DNA from: Azolla caroliniana
Lineage: Eukaryota > Polypodiophyta
Length of the DNA stretch: 64,000 nt
Assembly (NCBI GenBank): GCA_043228905.1
Contig: JBHGNT010000050.1
Coordinates: 1 to 64,000 of the forward strand
Direction of reading: 5' to 3'
In this document: piece by piece, positions 23,001 through 37,400 of the stretch
Numbering within the stretch: position 1 is the first letter of the stretch
Layout: each line of letters starts with the position of its first letter
Program-made: the position numbers and the translations under genes
Notes under the pieces: model-generated
Seen by the model: the letters and a program-made list of their open reading frames with translations, nothing else
The model's database searches: none
Told to the model about the DNA's origin: nothing

Positions 23001-26000
23001 CTCAAATATGCTAATTTCTTCATGTCTCTTGACCTGAGTTTCAAAATCTTGATTTTTTAATTCTATATCATAGCTAGCCTTGTTAGCTTCGATTTGCATG
23101 TTTGAACACAGAAATCCGTTATCACACGAGCCAGGTATGACCATTTTAATTTACTCACTGACTCTTCTCAACTCCCTCCTCAAAGATGCTAATTTCTTCA
23201 TGTCTCTCGACCTGAGTTTCAAAATCTCGATTTTTTAATTCTATATCATAGCTAGCCTTGTTAGTTTCGATTCGCATGTTTGAACACAGAAATCCGATAT
23301 CACACGAGCCAGGTATGACCATTTTAATTTACTCACTCGCTCTTCTCAACTCCCTCCTCAAATATGCTAATTTCTTCATGTCTCTCGACCTGAGTTTCAA
23401 AATCTCGATTTTTTAATTCTATATCATAGCTAGCCTTGTTAGCTTCGATTTGCATGTTTGAACACAGAAATCCGATATCACACGAGCCAGGTATGACCAT
23501 TTTAATTTACTCACTGGCTCTTCTCAACTCCCTCCTCAAATATGCTAATTTCCTCATGTCTCTCACCTGAGTTTCAAAATCTCGATTTTTTAATTCTATA
23601 TCATAGCTAGCCTTGTTAGCTTCGATTCGCATGTTTGAACACAGAAATCCGATATCACACGAGCCAGGTATGACCATTTTAATTTACTCACTCGCTCTTC
23701 TCAACTCCCTCCTCCAGCATGCTAATTTCCTCATGTCTTTCGACGTCAGTTTCGAAATCACGATTTTTTAAGTCTATATCATAGCTAGCCTTGTTAGCTT
23801 CGATTCGCATGTTTGAACACTGAAATCCGATATCACACGAGCCAGGTATGACCATTTTAATTTACTCACACGCTCTTCTCAACTCCCTCCTCAAATATGC
23901 TAATTTCTTCATGTCTCTTGACCTGAGTTTCAAAATCTTGATTTTTTAATTCTATATCATAGCTAGCCTTGTTAGCTTCGATTTGCATGTTTGAACACTG
24001 AAATCCGATATCACACGAGCCAGGTATGACCATTTTAATTTACACACACGCTCTTCTCAACTCCCTCCTCAAATATGCTAAATTCTTCATGTCTCTCGAC
24101 CTGAGTTTCAAAATCTCGATTTTTTAATTCTATATCATAGCTAGCCTTGTTAGCTTCGATTTGCATGTTTGAACAGAGAAATCCGATATCACACGAGCCA
24201 GGTATGACCATTTTAATTTACTCACCGGCTCTTCTCAACTCCCTCCTCAAATATGCTAATTTCCTCATGTCTCTCGACCTGAGTTTCAAAATCACGATTT
24301 TTTAATTTTATATCATAGCTAGCCTTGTTAGTTTCGATTCGCATGTTTGAACACAGAAATCCGATATCACACGAGCCAGGTATGACCATTTTAATTTACT
24401 CACTCGCTCTTCTCAACTCCCTCCTCCAGCATGCTAATTTCCTCATGTCTTTTGACGTCAGTTTCGAAATCACGATTTTTTAAGTCTATATCATAGCTAG
24501 CCTTGTTAGTTTCGATTCGCATGTTTGAACACAGAAATCCGATATCACACGAGCCAGGTATGACCATTTTAATTTACTCACACGCTCTTCTCAATTCCCT
24601 CCTCAAATATGCTAATTTCCTCATGTCTCTCGACCTGAGTTTCAAAATCTCGATTTTTTAATTCTATATCATAGCTAGCCTTGTTAGTTTCGATTCGCAT
24701 GTTTGAACACAGAAATCCGATATCACACGAGCCAGGTATGACCATTTTAATTTACTCACTCGCTCTTCTCAACTCCCTCCTCAAATATGCTAATTTCCTC
24801 ATGTCTTTCGACGTCAGTTTCGAAATCACGATTTTTTAAGTCTATATCATAGCTAGCCTTGTTAGTTTCGATTCGCATGTTTGAACACAGAAATCCGATA
24901 TCACACGAGCCAGGTATGACAATTTTAATTTACTCACACGCTCTTCTCAACTCCCTCCTCAAATATGCTAATTTCTTCATGTCTCTCGACCTGAGTTTCA
25001 AAATCTCGATTTTTTAATTCTATATCATAGCTAGCCTTGTTAGCTTCGATTCGCATGTTTGAACACAGAAATCCGATATCACACGAGCCAGGTATGACCA
25101 TTTTAATTTACTCACACGCTCTTCTCAACTCCCTCCTCAAATATGCTAATTTCTTCATGTCTCTCGACCTGAGTTTCAAAATCTCGATTTTTTAATTCTA
25201 TATCATAGCTAGCCTTGTTAGCTTCGATTTGCATGTTTGAACACAGAAATCCGATATCACACGAGCCAGGTATGACCATTTTAATTTACTCAGTCGCTCT
25301 TCTCAACTCCCTCCTCCAGCATGCTAATTTCCTCATGTCTTTCGACGTCAGTTTCGAAATCACGATTTTTTAAGTCTATATCATAGCTAGCCTTGTTAGT
25401 TTCGATTCGCATGTTTGAACACAGAAATCCGATATCACACGAGCCAGGTATGACCATTTTAATTTACTCACTCGCTCTTCTCAACTCCCTCCTCAAATAT
25501 GCTAATTTCTTCCTGTCTCTCGACCTGAGTTTCAAAATCTCGATTTTTTAATTCTATATCATAGCTAGCGTTGTTAGCTTCGATTCGCATGTTTGAACAC
25601 AAAAATCCGATATCACACGAGCCAGGTATGAACATTTTAATTTACTCACTAGCTCTTCTCAACTCCCTCCTCAAATATTGTAATTTCTTCATGTCTCTCG
25701 ACCTGAGTTTCAAAATCTCGATTATTTAATTCTATATCATAGCTAGCCTTGTTAGCTTCGATTCGCATGTTTGAACACTGAAATCCGATATCACACGAGC
25801 CAGGTATGACCATTTTAATTTACTCACACGCTCTTCTCAACTCCCTCCTCAAATATGCTAATTTCTTCATGTCTCTTGACCTGAGTTTCAAAATCTTGAT
25901 TTTTTAATTCTATATCATAGCTAGCCTTGTTAGCTTCGATTTGCATGTTTGAACACAGAAATCCGTTATCACACGAGCCAGGTATGACCATTTTAATTTA

Positions 26001-28077
26001 CTCACTGACTCTTCTCAACTCCCTCCTCAAAGATGCTAATTTCTTCATGTCTCTCGACCTGAGTTTCAAAATCTCGATTTTTTAATTCTATATCATAGCT
26101 AACCTTGTTAGTTTCGATTCGCATGTTTGAACACAGAAATCCGATATCACACGAGCCAGGTATGACCATTTTAATTTACTCACTCGCTCTTCTCAACTCC
26201 CTCCTCAAATATGCTAATTTCTTCATGTCTCTCGACCTGAGTTTCAAAATCTCGATTTTTTAATTCTATATCATAGCTAGCCTTGTTAGCTTCGATTTGC
26301 ATGTTTGAACACAGAAATCCGATATCACACGAGCCAGGTATGACCATTTTAATTTACTCACTGGCTCTTCTCAACTCCCTCCTCAAATATGCTAATTTCC
26401 TCATGTCTCTCACCTGAGTTTCAAAATCTCGATTTTTTAATTCTATATCATAGCTAGCCTTGTTAGCTTCGATTCGCATGTTTGAACACAGAAATCCGAT
26501 ATCACACGAGCCAGGTATGACCATTTTAATTTACTCACTCGCTCTTCTCAACTCCCTCCTCCAGCATGCTAATTTCCTCATGTCTTTCGACGTCAGTTTC
26601 GAAATCACGATTTTTTAAGTCTATATCATAGCTAGCCTTGTTAGTTTCGATTCGTATGTTTGAACACAAAAATCCGATATCACACGAGCCAGGTATGACC
26701 ATTTTAATTTACTCACACGCTCTTCTCAACTCCCTCCTCAAATATGCTAATTTCTTCATGTCTCTCGACCTGAGTTTCAAAATCTCGATTTTTTAATTCT
26801 ATATCATAGCTAGCCTTGTTAGCTTCGATTCGCATGTTTGAACACTGAAATCCGATATCACACGAGCCAGGTATGACCATTTTAATTTACACACACGCTC
26901 TTCTCAACTCCCTCCTCAAATATGCTAAATTCTTCATGTCTCTCGACCTGAGTTTCAAAATCTCGATTTTTTAATTCTATATCATAGCTAGCCTTGTTAG
27001 CTTCGATTTGCATGTTTGAACAGAGAAATCCGATATCACACGAGCCAGGTATGACCATTTTAATTTACTCACCGGCTCTTCTCAACTCCCTCCTCAAATA
27101 TGCTAATTTCCTCATGTCTCTCGACCTGAGTTTCAAAATCACGATTTTTTAATTCTATATCATAGCTAGCCTTGTTAGTTTCGATTCGCATGTTTGAACA
27201 CAGAAATCCGATATCACACGAGCCAGGTATGACCATTTTAATTTACTCACTCGCTCTTCTCAACTCCCTCCTCCAGCATGCTAATTTCCTCATGTCTTTT
27301 GACGTCAGTTTCGAAATCACGATTTTTTAAGTCTATATCATAGCTAGCCTTGTTAGTTTCGATTCGCATGTTTGAACACAGAAATCCGATATCACACGAG
27401 CCAGGTATGACCATTTTAATTTACTCACACGCTCTTCTCAACTCCCTCCTCAAATATGCTAATTTCCTCATGTCTCTCGACCTGAGTTTCAAAATCTCGA
27501 TTTTTTAATTCTATATCATAGCTAGCCTTGTTAGTTTCGATTCGCATGTTTGAACACAGAAATCCGATATCACACGAGCCAGGTATGACCATTTTAATTT
27601 ACTCACTCGCTCTTCTCAACTCCCTCCTCAAATATGCTAATTTCCTCATGTCTTTCGACGTCAGTTTCGAAATCACGATTTTTTAAGTCTATATCATAGC
27701 TAGCCTTGTTAGTTTCGATTCGCATGTTTGAACACAGAAATCCGATATCACACGAGCCAGGTATGACCATTTTAATTTACTCACACGCTCTTCTCAACTC
27801 CCTCCTCAAATATGCTAATTTCTTCATGTCTCTCGACCTGAGTTTCAAAATCTCGATTTTTTAATTCTATATCATAGCTAGCCTTGTTAGCTTCGATTCG
27901 CATGTTTGAACACAGAAATCCGATATCACACGAGCCAGGTATGACCATTTTAATTTACTCACACGCTCTTCTCAACTCCCTCCTCAAATATGCTAGTTTC
28001 TTCATGTCTCTCGACCTGAGTTTCAAAATCTCGATTTTTTAATTCTATATCATAGCTAGCCTTGTTAGCTTCGATTT
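20071..28077. repeat. 16-monomer HOR, 2847 bp, 2.8 copies
   Basis: Copies lie at 20071-22917, 22918-25764 and 25765-28077 (13 monomers). The order is acactg; gttatc/actgact; A; tctcacctg (177 bp); B; acacaa or acactg; ttacacac with aaattcttc; acagag; B with cttttgacgtc; A; caaatatgc/gacgtcag hybrid; tgacaatt; A; cagtcgct B-type; A; and an acacaa unit with tgaacatt, actagct, attgtaatttc and gattattt. Landmarks recur at exactly 2847 bp (cacctg at 20717, 23564, 26411). Copy 2 differs by having an acactg unit at 23807 where copy 1 has acacaa. Confidence 0.93.
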
Positions 28078-29501
28078 GCATGTTTGAACACAGAAATCCG
28101 ATATCACACGAGCCAGGTATGACCATTTTAATTTACTCACTGGCTCTTCTCAACTCCCTCCTCAAATATGCTAATTTCCTCATGTCTCTCGACCTGAGTT
28201 TCAAAATCTCGATTTTTTAATTCTATATCATAGCTAGCCTTGTTAGTTTCGATTCGCATGTTTGAACACAGAAATCCGATATCACACGAGCCAGGTATGA
28301 CCATTTTAATTTACTCACTCGCTCTTCTCAACTCCCTCCTCAAATATGCTAATTTCTTCATGTCTCTCGACCTGAGTTTCAAAATCTCGATTTTTTAATT
28401 CTATATCATAGCTAGCCTTGTTAGCTTCGATTTGCATGTTTGAACACAGAAATCCGATATCACACGAGCCAGGTATGACCATTTTAATTTACTCACTGGC
28501 TCTTCTCAACTCCCTCCTCAAATATGCTAATTTCCTCATGTCTCTCGACCTGAGTTTCAAAATCTCGATTTTTTAATTCTATATCATAGCTAGCCTTGTT
28601 AGTTTCGATTCGCATGTTTGAACACAGAAATCCGATATCACACGAGCCAGGTATGACCATTTTAATTTACTCACTCGCTCTTCTCAACTCCCTCCTCCAG
28701 CATGCTAATTTCCTCATGTCTTTCGACGTCAGTTTCGAAATCACGATTTTTTAAGTCTATATCATAGCTAGCCTTGTTAGTTTCGATTCGCATGTTTGAA
28801 CACAGAAATCCGATATCACACGAGCCAGGTATGACCATTTTAATTTACTCACACGCTCTTCTCAACTCCCTCCTCAAATATGCTAATTTCTTCATGTCTC
28901 TCGACCTGAGTTTCAAAATCTTGATTTTTTAATTCTATATCATAGCTAGCCTTGTTAGCTTCGATTCGCATGTTTGAACACTGAAATCCGATATCACACG
29001 AGCCAGGTATGACCATTTTAATTTACTCACACGCTCTTCTCAACTCCCTCCTCAAATATGCTAATTTCTTCATGTCTCTTGACCTGAGTTTCAAAATCTT
29101 GATTTTTTAATTCTATATCATAGCTAGCCTTGTTAGCTTCGATTTGCATGTTTGAACACAGAAATCCGTTATCACACGAGCCAGGTATGACCATTTTAAT
29201 TTACTCACTGACTCTTCTCAACTCCCTCCTCAAAGATGCTAATTTCTTCATGTCTCTCGACCTGAGTTTCAAAATCTCGATTTTTTAATTCTATATCATA
29301 GCTAGCCTTGTTAGTTTCGATTCGCATGTTTGAACACAGAAATCCGATATCACACGAGCCAGGTATGACCATTTTAATTTACTCACTCGCTCTTCTCAAC
29401 TCCCTCCTCAAATATGCTAATTTCTTCATGTCTCTCGACCTGAGTTTCAAAATCTCGATTTTTTAATTCTATATCATAGCTAGCCTTGTTAGCTTCGATT
29501 T
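28078..29501. repeat. Eight mixed monomers between the 16-mer and the 8-mer
   Basis: The pair actggct/cctcatg and actcgct/cttcatg at 28078-28433 is followed by another actggct unit at 28434, a one-and-a-half copy dimer. From 28968 the acactg, gttatc and actcgct units are the tail of the next HOR, so this stretch is where one HOR gives way to the other. Confidence 0.8.
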
Positions 29502-32500
29502 GCATGTTTGAACATAGAAATCCGATATCACACGAGCCAGGTATGACCATTTTAATTTACTCACACGCTCTTCTCAACTCCCTCCTCAAATATGCTAATT
29601 TCCTCATGTCTCTCACCTGAGTTTCAAAATCTCGATTTTTTAATTCTATATCATAGCTAGCCTTGTTAGCTTCGATTCGCATGTTTGAACACAGAAATCC
29701 GATATCACACGAGCCAGGTATGACCATTTTAATTTACTCACTCGCTCTTCTCAACTCCCTCCTCCAGCATGCTAATTTCCTCATGTCTTTCGACGTCAGT
29801 TTCGAAATCACGATTTTTTAAGTCTATATCATAGCTAGCCTTGTTAGTTTCGATTCGCATGTTTGAACACAAAAATCCGATATCACACGAGCCAGGTATG
29901 ACCATTTTAATTTACTCACACGCTCTTCTCAACTCCCTCCTCAAATATGCTAATTTCTTCATGTCTCTCGACCTGAGTTTCAAAATCTCGATTTTTTAAT
30001 TCTATATCATAGCTAGCCTTGTTAGCTTCGATTCGCATGTTTGAACACAGAAATCCGATATCACACGAGCCAGGTATGACCATTTTAATTTAGTCACTCG
30101 CTCTTCTCAACTCCCTCCTCCAGCATGCTAATTTCCTCATGTCTTTCGACGTCAGTTTCGAAATCTCGATTTTTTAAGTCTATATCATAGCTAGCCTTGT
30201 TAGTTTCGATTTGCATGTTTGAACAGAGAAATCCGATATCACACGAGCCAGGTATGACCATTTTAATTTACTCACACGCTCTTCTCAACTCCCTCCTCAA
30301 ATATGCTAATTTCTTCATGTCTCTCGACCTGAGTTTCAAAATCTTGATTTTTTAATTCTATATCATAGCTAGCCTTGTTAGCTTCGATTCGCATGTTTGA
30401 ACACTGAAATCCGATATCACACGAGCCAGGTATGACCATTTTAATTTACTCACACGCTCTTCTCAACTCCCTCCTCAAATATGCTAATTTCTTCATGTCT
30501 CTTGACCTGAGTTTCAAAATCTTGATTTTTTAATTCTATATCATAGCTAGCCTTGTTAGCTTCGATTTGCATGTTTGAACACAGAAATCCGTTATCACAC
30601 GAGCCAGGTATGACCATTTTAATTTACTCACTGACTCTTCTCAACTCCCTCCTCAAAGATGCTAATTTCTTCATGTCTCTCGACCTGAGTTTCAAAATCT
30701 CGATTTTTTAATTCTATATCATAGCTAGCCTTGTTAGTTTCGATTCGCATGTTTGAACACAGAAATCCGATATCACACGAGCCAGGTATGACCATTTTAA
30801 TTTACTCACTCGCTCTTCTCAACTCCCTCCTCAAATATGCTAATTTCTTCATGTCTCTCGACCTGAGTTTCAAAATCTCGATTTTTTAATTCTATATCAT
30901 AGCTAGCCTTGTTAGCTTCGATTTGCATGTTTGAACATAGAAATCCGATATCACACGAGCCAGGTATGACCATTTTAATTTACTCACTGGCTCTTCTCAA
31001 CTCCCTCCTCAAATATGCTAATTTCCTCATGTCTCTCACCTGAGTTTCAAAATCTCTATTTTTTAATTCTATATCATAGCTAGCCTTGTTAGCTTCGATT
31101 CGCATGTTTGAACACAGAAATCCGATATCACACGAGCCAGGTATGACCATTTTAATTTACTCACTCGCTCTTCTCAACTCCCTCCTCCAGCATGCTAATT
31201 TCCTCATGTCTTTCGACGTCAGTTTCGAAATCACGATTTTTTAAGTCTATATCATAGCTAGCCTTGTTAGTTTCGATTCGCATGTTTGAACACAAAAATC
31301 CGATATCACACGAGCCAGGTATGACCATTTTAATTTACTCACACGCTCTTCTCAACTCCCTCCTCAAATATGCTAATTTCTTCATGTCTCTCGACCTGAG
31401 TTTCAAAATCTCGATTTTTTAATTCTATATCATAGCTAGCCTTGTTAGCTTCGATTCGCATGTTTGAACACAGAAATCCGATATCACACGAGCCAGGTAT
31501 GACCATTTTAATTTACTCACTCGCTCTTCTCAACTCCCTCCTCCAGCATGCTAATTTCCTCATGTCTTTCGACGTCAGTTTCGAAATCTCGATTTTTTAA
31601 GTCTATATCATAGCTAGCCTTGTTAGTTTCGATTTGCATGTTTGAACAGAGAAATCCGATATCACACGAGCCAGGTATGACCATTTTAATTTACTCACAC
31701 GCTCTTCTCAACTCCCTCCTCAAATATGCTAATTTCCTCATGTCTCTCACCTGAGTTTCAAAATCTCGATTTTTTAATTCTATATCATAGCTAGCCTTGT
31801 TAGCTTCGATTCGCATGTTTGAACACAGAAATCCGATATCACACGAGCCAGGTATGACCATTTTAATTTACTCACTCGCTCTTCTCAACTCCCTCCTCCA
31901 GCATGCTAATTTCCTCATGTCTTTCGACGTCAGTTTCGAAATCACGATTTTTTAAGTCTATATCATAGCTAGCCTTGTTAGTTTCGATTCGCATGTTTGA
32001 ACACAAAAATCCGATATCACACGAGCCAGGTATGACCATTTTAATTTACTCACACGCTCTTCTCAACTCCCTCCTCAAATATGCTAATTTCTTCATGTCT
32101 CTCGACCTGAGTTTCAAAATCTCGATTTTTTAATTCTATATCATAGCTAGCCTTGTTAGCTTCGATTCGCATGTTTGAACACAGAAATCCGATATCACAC
32201 GAGCCAGGTATGACCATTTTAATTTAGTCACTCGCTCTTCTCAACTCCCTCCTCCAGCATGCTAATTTCCTCATGTCTTTCGACGTCAGTTTCGAAATCT
32301 CGATTTTTTAAGTCTATATCATAGCTAGCCTTGTTAGTTTCGATTTGCATGTTTGAACAGAGAAATCCGATATCACACGAGCCAGGTATGACCATTTTAA
32401 TTTACTCACACGCTCTTCTCAACTCCCTCCTCAAATATGCTAATTTCTTCATGTCTCTCGACCTGAGTTTCAAAATCTTGATTTTTTAATTCTATATCAT

Positions 32501-34481
32501 AGCTAGCCTTGTTAGCTTCGATTCGCATGTTTGAACACTGAAATCCGATATCACACGAGCCAGGTATGACCATTTTAATTTACTCACACGCTCTTCTCAA
32601 CTCCCTCCTCAAATATGCTAATTTCTTCTTGTCTCTTGACCTGAGTTTCAAAATCTTGATTTTTTAATTCTATATCATAGCTAGCCTTGTTAGCTTCGAT
32701 TTGCATGTTTGAACACAGAAATCCGTTATCACACGAGCCAGGTATGACCATTTTAATTTACTCACTGACTCTTCTCAACTCCCTCCTCAAAGATGCTAAT
32801 TTCTTCATGTCTCTCGACCTGAGTTTCAAAATCTCGATTTTTTAATTCTATATCATAGCTAGCCTTGTTAGTTTCGATTCGCATGTTTGAACACAGAAAT
32901 CCGATATCACACGAGCCAGGTATGACCATTTTAATTTACTCACTCGCTCTTCTCAACTCCCTCCTCAAATATGCTAATTTCTTCATGTCTCTCGACCTGA
33001 GTTTCAAAATCTCGATTTTTTAATTCTATATCATAGCTAGCCTTGTTAGCTTCGATTTGCATGTTTGAACATAGAAATCCGATATCACACGAGCCAGGTA
33101 TGACCATTTTAATTTACTCACTGGCTCTTCTCAACTCCCTCCTCAAATATGCTAATTTCCTCATGTCTCTCACCTGAGTTTCAAAATCTCTATTTTTTAA
33201 TTCTATATCATAGCTAGCCTTGTTAGCTTCGATTCGCATGTTTGAACACAGAAATCCGATATCACACGAGCCAGGTATGACCATTTTAATTTACTCACTC
33301 GCTCTTCTCAACTCCCTCCTCCAGCATGCTAATTTCCTCATGTCTTTCGACGTCAGTTTCGAAATCACGATTTTTTAAGTCTATATCATAGCTAGCCTTG
33401 TTAGTTTCGATTCGCATGTTTGAACACAAAAATCCGATATCACACGAGCCAGGTATGACCATTTTAATTTACTCACACGCTCTTCTCAACTCCCTCCTCA
33501 AATATGCTAATTTCTTCATGTCTCTCGACCTGAGTTTCAAAATCTCGATTTTTTAATTCTATATCATAGCTAGCCTTGTTAGCTTCGATTCGCATGTTTG
33601 AACACAGAAATCCGATATCACACGAGCCAGGTATGACCATTTTAATTTACTCACTCGCTCTTCTCAACTCCCTCCTCCAGCATGCTAATTTCCTCATGTC
33701 TTTCGACGTCAGTTTCGAAATCTCGATTTTTTAAGTCTATATCATAGCTAGCCTTGTTAGTTTCGATTTGCATGTTTGAACAGAGAAATCCGATATCACA
33801 CGAGCCAGGTATGACCATTTTAATTTACTCACACGCTCTTCTCAACTCCCTCCTCAAATATGCTAATTTCTTCATGTCTCTCGACCTGAGTTTCAAAATC
33901 TTGATTTTTTAATTCTATATCATAGCTAGCCTTGTTAGCTTCGATTCGCATGTTTGAACACTGAAATCCGATATCACACGAGCCAGGTATGACCATTTTA
34001 ATTTACTCACACGCTCTTCTCAACTCCCTCCTCAAATATGCTAATTTCTTCATGTCTCTTGACCTGAGTTTCAAAATCTTGATTTTTTAATTCTATATCA
34101 TAGCTAGCCTTGTTAGCTTCGATTGGCATGTTTGAACACAGAAATCCGTTATCACACGAGCCAGGTATGACCATTTTAATTTACTCACTGACTCTTCTCA
34201 ACTCCCTCCTCAAAGATGCTAATTTCTTCATGTCTCTCGACCTGAGTTTCAAAATCTCGATTTTTTAATTCTATATCATAGCTAGCCTTGTTAGTTTCGA
34301 TTCGCATGTTTGAACACAGAAATCCGATATCACACGAGCCAGGTATGACCATTTTAATTTACTCACTCGCTCTTCTCAACTCCCTCCTCAAATATGCTAA
34401 TTTCTTCATGTCTCTCGACCTGAGTTTCAAAATCTCGATTTTTTAATTCTATATCATAGCTAGCCTTGTTAGCTTCGATTT
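29502..34481. repeat. 8-monomer HOR, 1423 bp, with one truncated copy
   Basis: Copies are 29502-30924, 31636-33058 and 33059-34481, with a four-monomer copy of 711 bp at 30925-31635. The order is: catag unit (or, at 31636, acagag) with tctcacctg; B; acacaa; B-like unit with cgaaatctc and taagtc; acagag with cttgat; acactg with cttgacctgag; gttatc/actgact/caaagatg; A. The tagtcactcg variant occurs at 30091 and 32225, 2134 bp apart (1423 + 711), showing that a 12-monomer segment was also duplicated as a whole. Confidence 0.9.
31636..31812. repeat. Chimeric 177-bp monomer at the truncated HOR junction
   Basis: The left part has acagag and cacacgct like the fifth monomer of the 8-mer, while the right part has cctcatgtctctcacctg like the first. 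This is the expected product of in-register recombination that removed four monomers and produced the 711-bp copy at 30925-31635. The breakpoint lies between about m66 and m101. Confidence 0.75.
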
Positions 34482-37400
34482 GCATGTTTGAACATAGAAA
34501 TCCGATATCACACGAGCCAGGTATGACCATTTTAATTTACTCACTGGCTCTTCTCAACTCCCTCCTCAAATATGCTAATTTCCTCATGTCTCTCACCTGA
34601 GTTTCAAAATCTCTATTTTTTAATTCTATATCATAGCTAGCCTTGTTAGCTTCGATTCGCATGTTTGAACACAGAAATCCGATATCACACGAGCCAGGTA
34701 TGACCATTTTAATTTACTCACTCGCTCTTCTCAACTCCCTCCTCCAGCATGCTAATTTCCTCATGTCTTTCGACGTCAGTTTCGAAATCACGATTTTTTA
34801 AGTCTATATCATAGCTAGCCTTGTTAGTTTCGATTCGCATGTTTGAACACAAAAATCCGATATCACACGAGCCAGGTATGACCATTTTAATTTACTCACA
34901 CGCTCTTTTCAACTCCCTCCTCAAATATGCTAATTTCTTCATGTCTCTCGACCTGAGTTTCAAAATCTCGATTTTTTAATTCTATATCATAGCTAGCCTT
35001 GTTAGCTTCGATTCGCATGTTTGAACACAGAAATCCGATATCACACGAGCCAGGTATGACCATTTTAATTTACACACACGCTCTTCTCAACTCCCTCCTC
35101 AAATATGCTAAATTCTTCATGTCTCTCGACCTGAGTTTCAAAATCTCGATTTTTTAATTCTATATCATAGCTAGCCTTGTTAGCTTCGATTTGCATGTTT
35201 GAAAACAGAAATCCGATATCACACGAGCTAGGTATGACCATTTTAATTTACTCACACGCTCTTCTCAACTCCCTCCTCAAATATGCTAATTTCTTCATGT
35301 CTCTCGACCTGAGTTTCAAAATCTCGATGTTTTAATTCTATATCATAGCTAGCCTTGATAGCTTCGATTCGCATGTTTGAACACAGAAATCCGATATCAC
35401 ACGAGCCAGGTATGACCATTTTAATTTACACACACGCTCTTCTCAACTCCCTCCTCAAATATGCTAATTTCTTCATGTCTCTCGACCTGAGTTTCAAAAT
35501 CTCGATTTTTTAATTTTATATCATAGCTAGCCTTTTTAGCTTCGATTTGCATGTTTGAACACAGCAATCCGATATCACACGAGCTAGGTATGACCATTTT
35601 AATTTACTCAATGGCTCTTCTCAACTCCCTCCTCAAATATGCTAATTTCCTCATGTCTCTCGACCTGAGTTTCAAAATCACTATTTTTTAATTCTATATC
35701 ATAGCTAGCCTTGTTAATTTCGATTCGCATGTTTGAACACAGAAATCCGATATCACACGAGCCAGGTATGACCATTTTAATTTACTCACTCGCTCTTCTC
35801 AACTCCCTCCTCTAGCATGCTAATTTCCTCATGTCTTTCGACGTCAGTTTCGAAATCACGATTTTTTAAGTCTATATCATAGCTTGCTTTGTTAGCTTCG
35901 ATTCGCATGTTTGAACACAGAAATCCGATATCACACGAGCCAGGTATGACCATTTTAATTTACACACACGCTCTTCTCAACTCCCTCCTCAAATATGCTA
36001 ATATCTTCATGTCTCTCGACCTGAGTTTCAAAATCTCGATTTTTTAATTTTATATCATAGCTAGCCTTTTTAGCTTCGATTTGCATGTTTGAACACAGCA
36101 ATCCGATATCACACGAGCTAGGTATGACCATTTTAATTTACTCAATGGCTCCTCTCAACTCCCTCCTCAAATATGCTAATTTCCTCATGTCTCTCGACCT
36201 GAGTTTCAAAATCACGATTTTTTAATTCTATATCATAGCTAGCCTTGTTAGTTTCGATTCGCATGTTTGAACACAGAAATCCGATATCACACGAGCCAGG
36301 TATGACCATTTTAATTTACTCACTCGCTCTTCTCAACTCCCTCCTCCAGCATGCTAATTTCCTCATGTCTTTCGACGTCAGTTTCGAAATCACGATTTTT
36401 TAAGTCTATATCATAGCTTACCTTGTTAGCTTCGATTCGCATGTTTGAACACAGAAATCCGATATCACACGAGCCAGGTATGACCATTTTAATTTACTCA
36501 CACGCTCTTCTCAACTCCCTCCTCAAATATGCTAATTTCCTCATGTCTCTCACCTGAGTTTCAAAATCTCGATTTTTTAATTCTATATCATAGCTAGCCT
36601 TGTTAGCTTCGATTCGCATGTTTGAACACAGAAATCCGATATCACACGAGCCAGGTATGACCATTTTAATTTACTCACTCGCTCTTCTCAACTCCCTCCT
36701 CCAGCATGCTAATTTCCTCATGTCTTTCGACGTCAGTTTCGAAATCACGATTTTTTAAGTCTATATCATAGCTAGCCTTGTTAGTTTCGATTCGCATGTT
36801 TGAACACAAAAATCCGATATCACACGAGCCAGGTATGACCATTTTAATTTACTCACACGCTCTTCTCAACTCCCTCCTCAAATATGCTAATTTCTTCATG
36901 TCTCTCGACCTGAGTTTCAAAATCTCGATTTTTTAATTCTATATCATAGCTAGCCTTGTTAGCTTCGATTCGCATGTTTGAACACAGAAATCCGATATCA
37001 CACGAGCCAGGTATGACCATTTTAATTTACTCACTCGCTCTTCTCAACTCCCTCCTCCAGCATGCTAATTTCCTCATGTCTTTCGACGTCAGTTTCGAAA
37101 TCTCGATTTTTTAAGTCTATATCATAGCTAGCCTTGTTAGTTTCGATTTGCATGTTTGAACAGAGAAATCCGATATCACACGAGCCAGGTATGACCATTT
37201 TAATTTACTCACACGCTCTTCTCAACTCCCTCCTCAAATATGCTAATTTCTTCATGTCTCTCGACCTGAGTTTCAAAATCTTGATTTTTTAATTCTATAT
37301 CATAGCTAGCCTTGTTAGCTTCGATTCGCATGTTTGAACACTGAAATCCGATATCACACGAGCCAGGTATGACCATTTTAATTTACTCACACGCTCTTCT

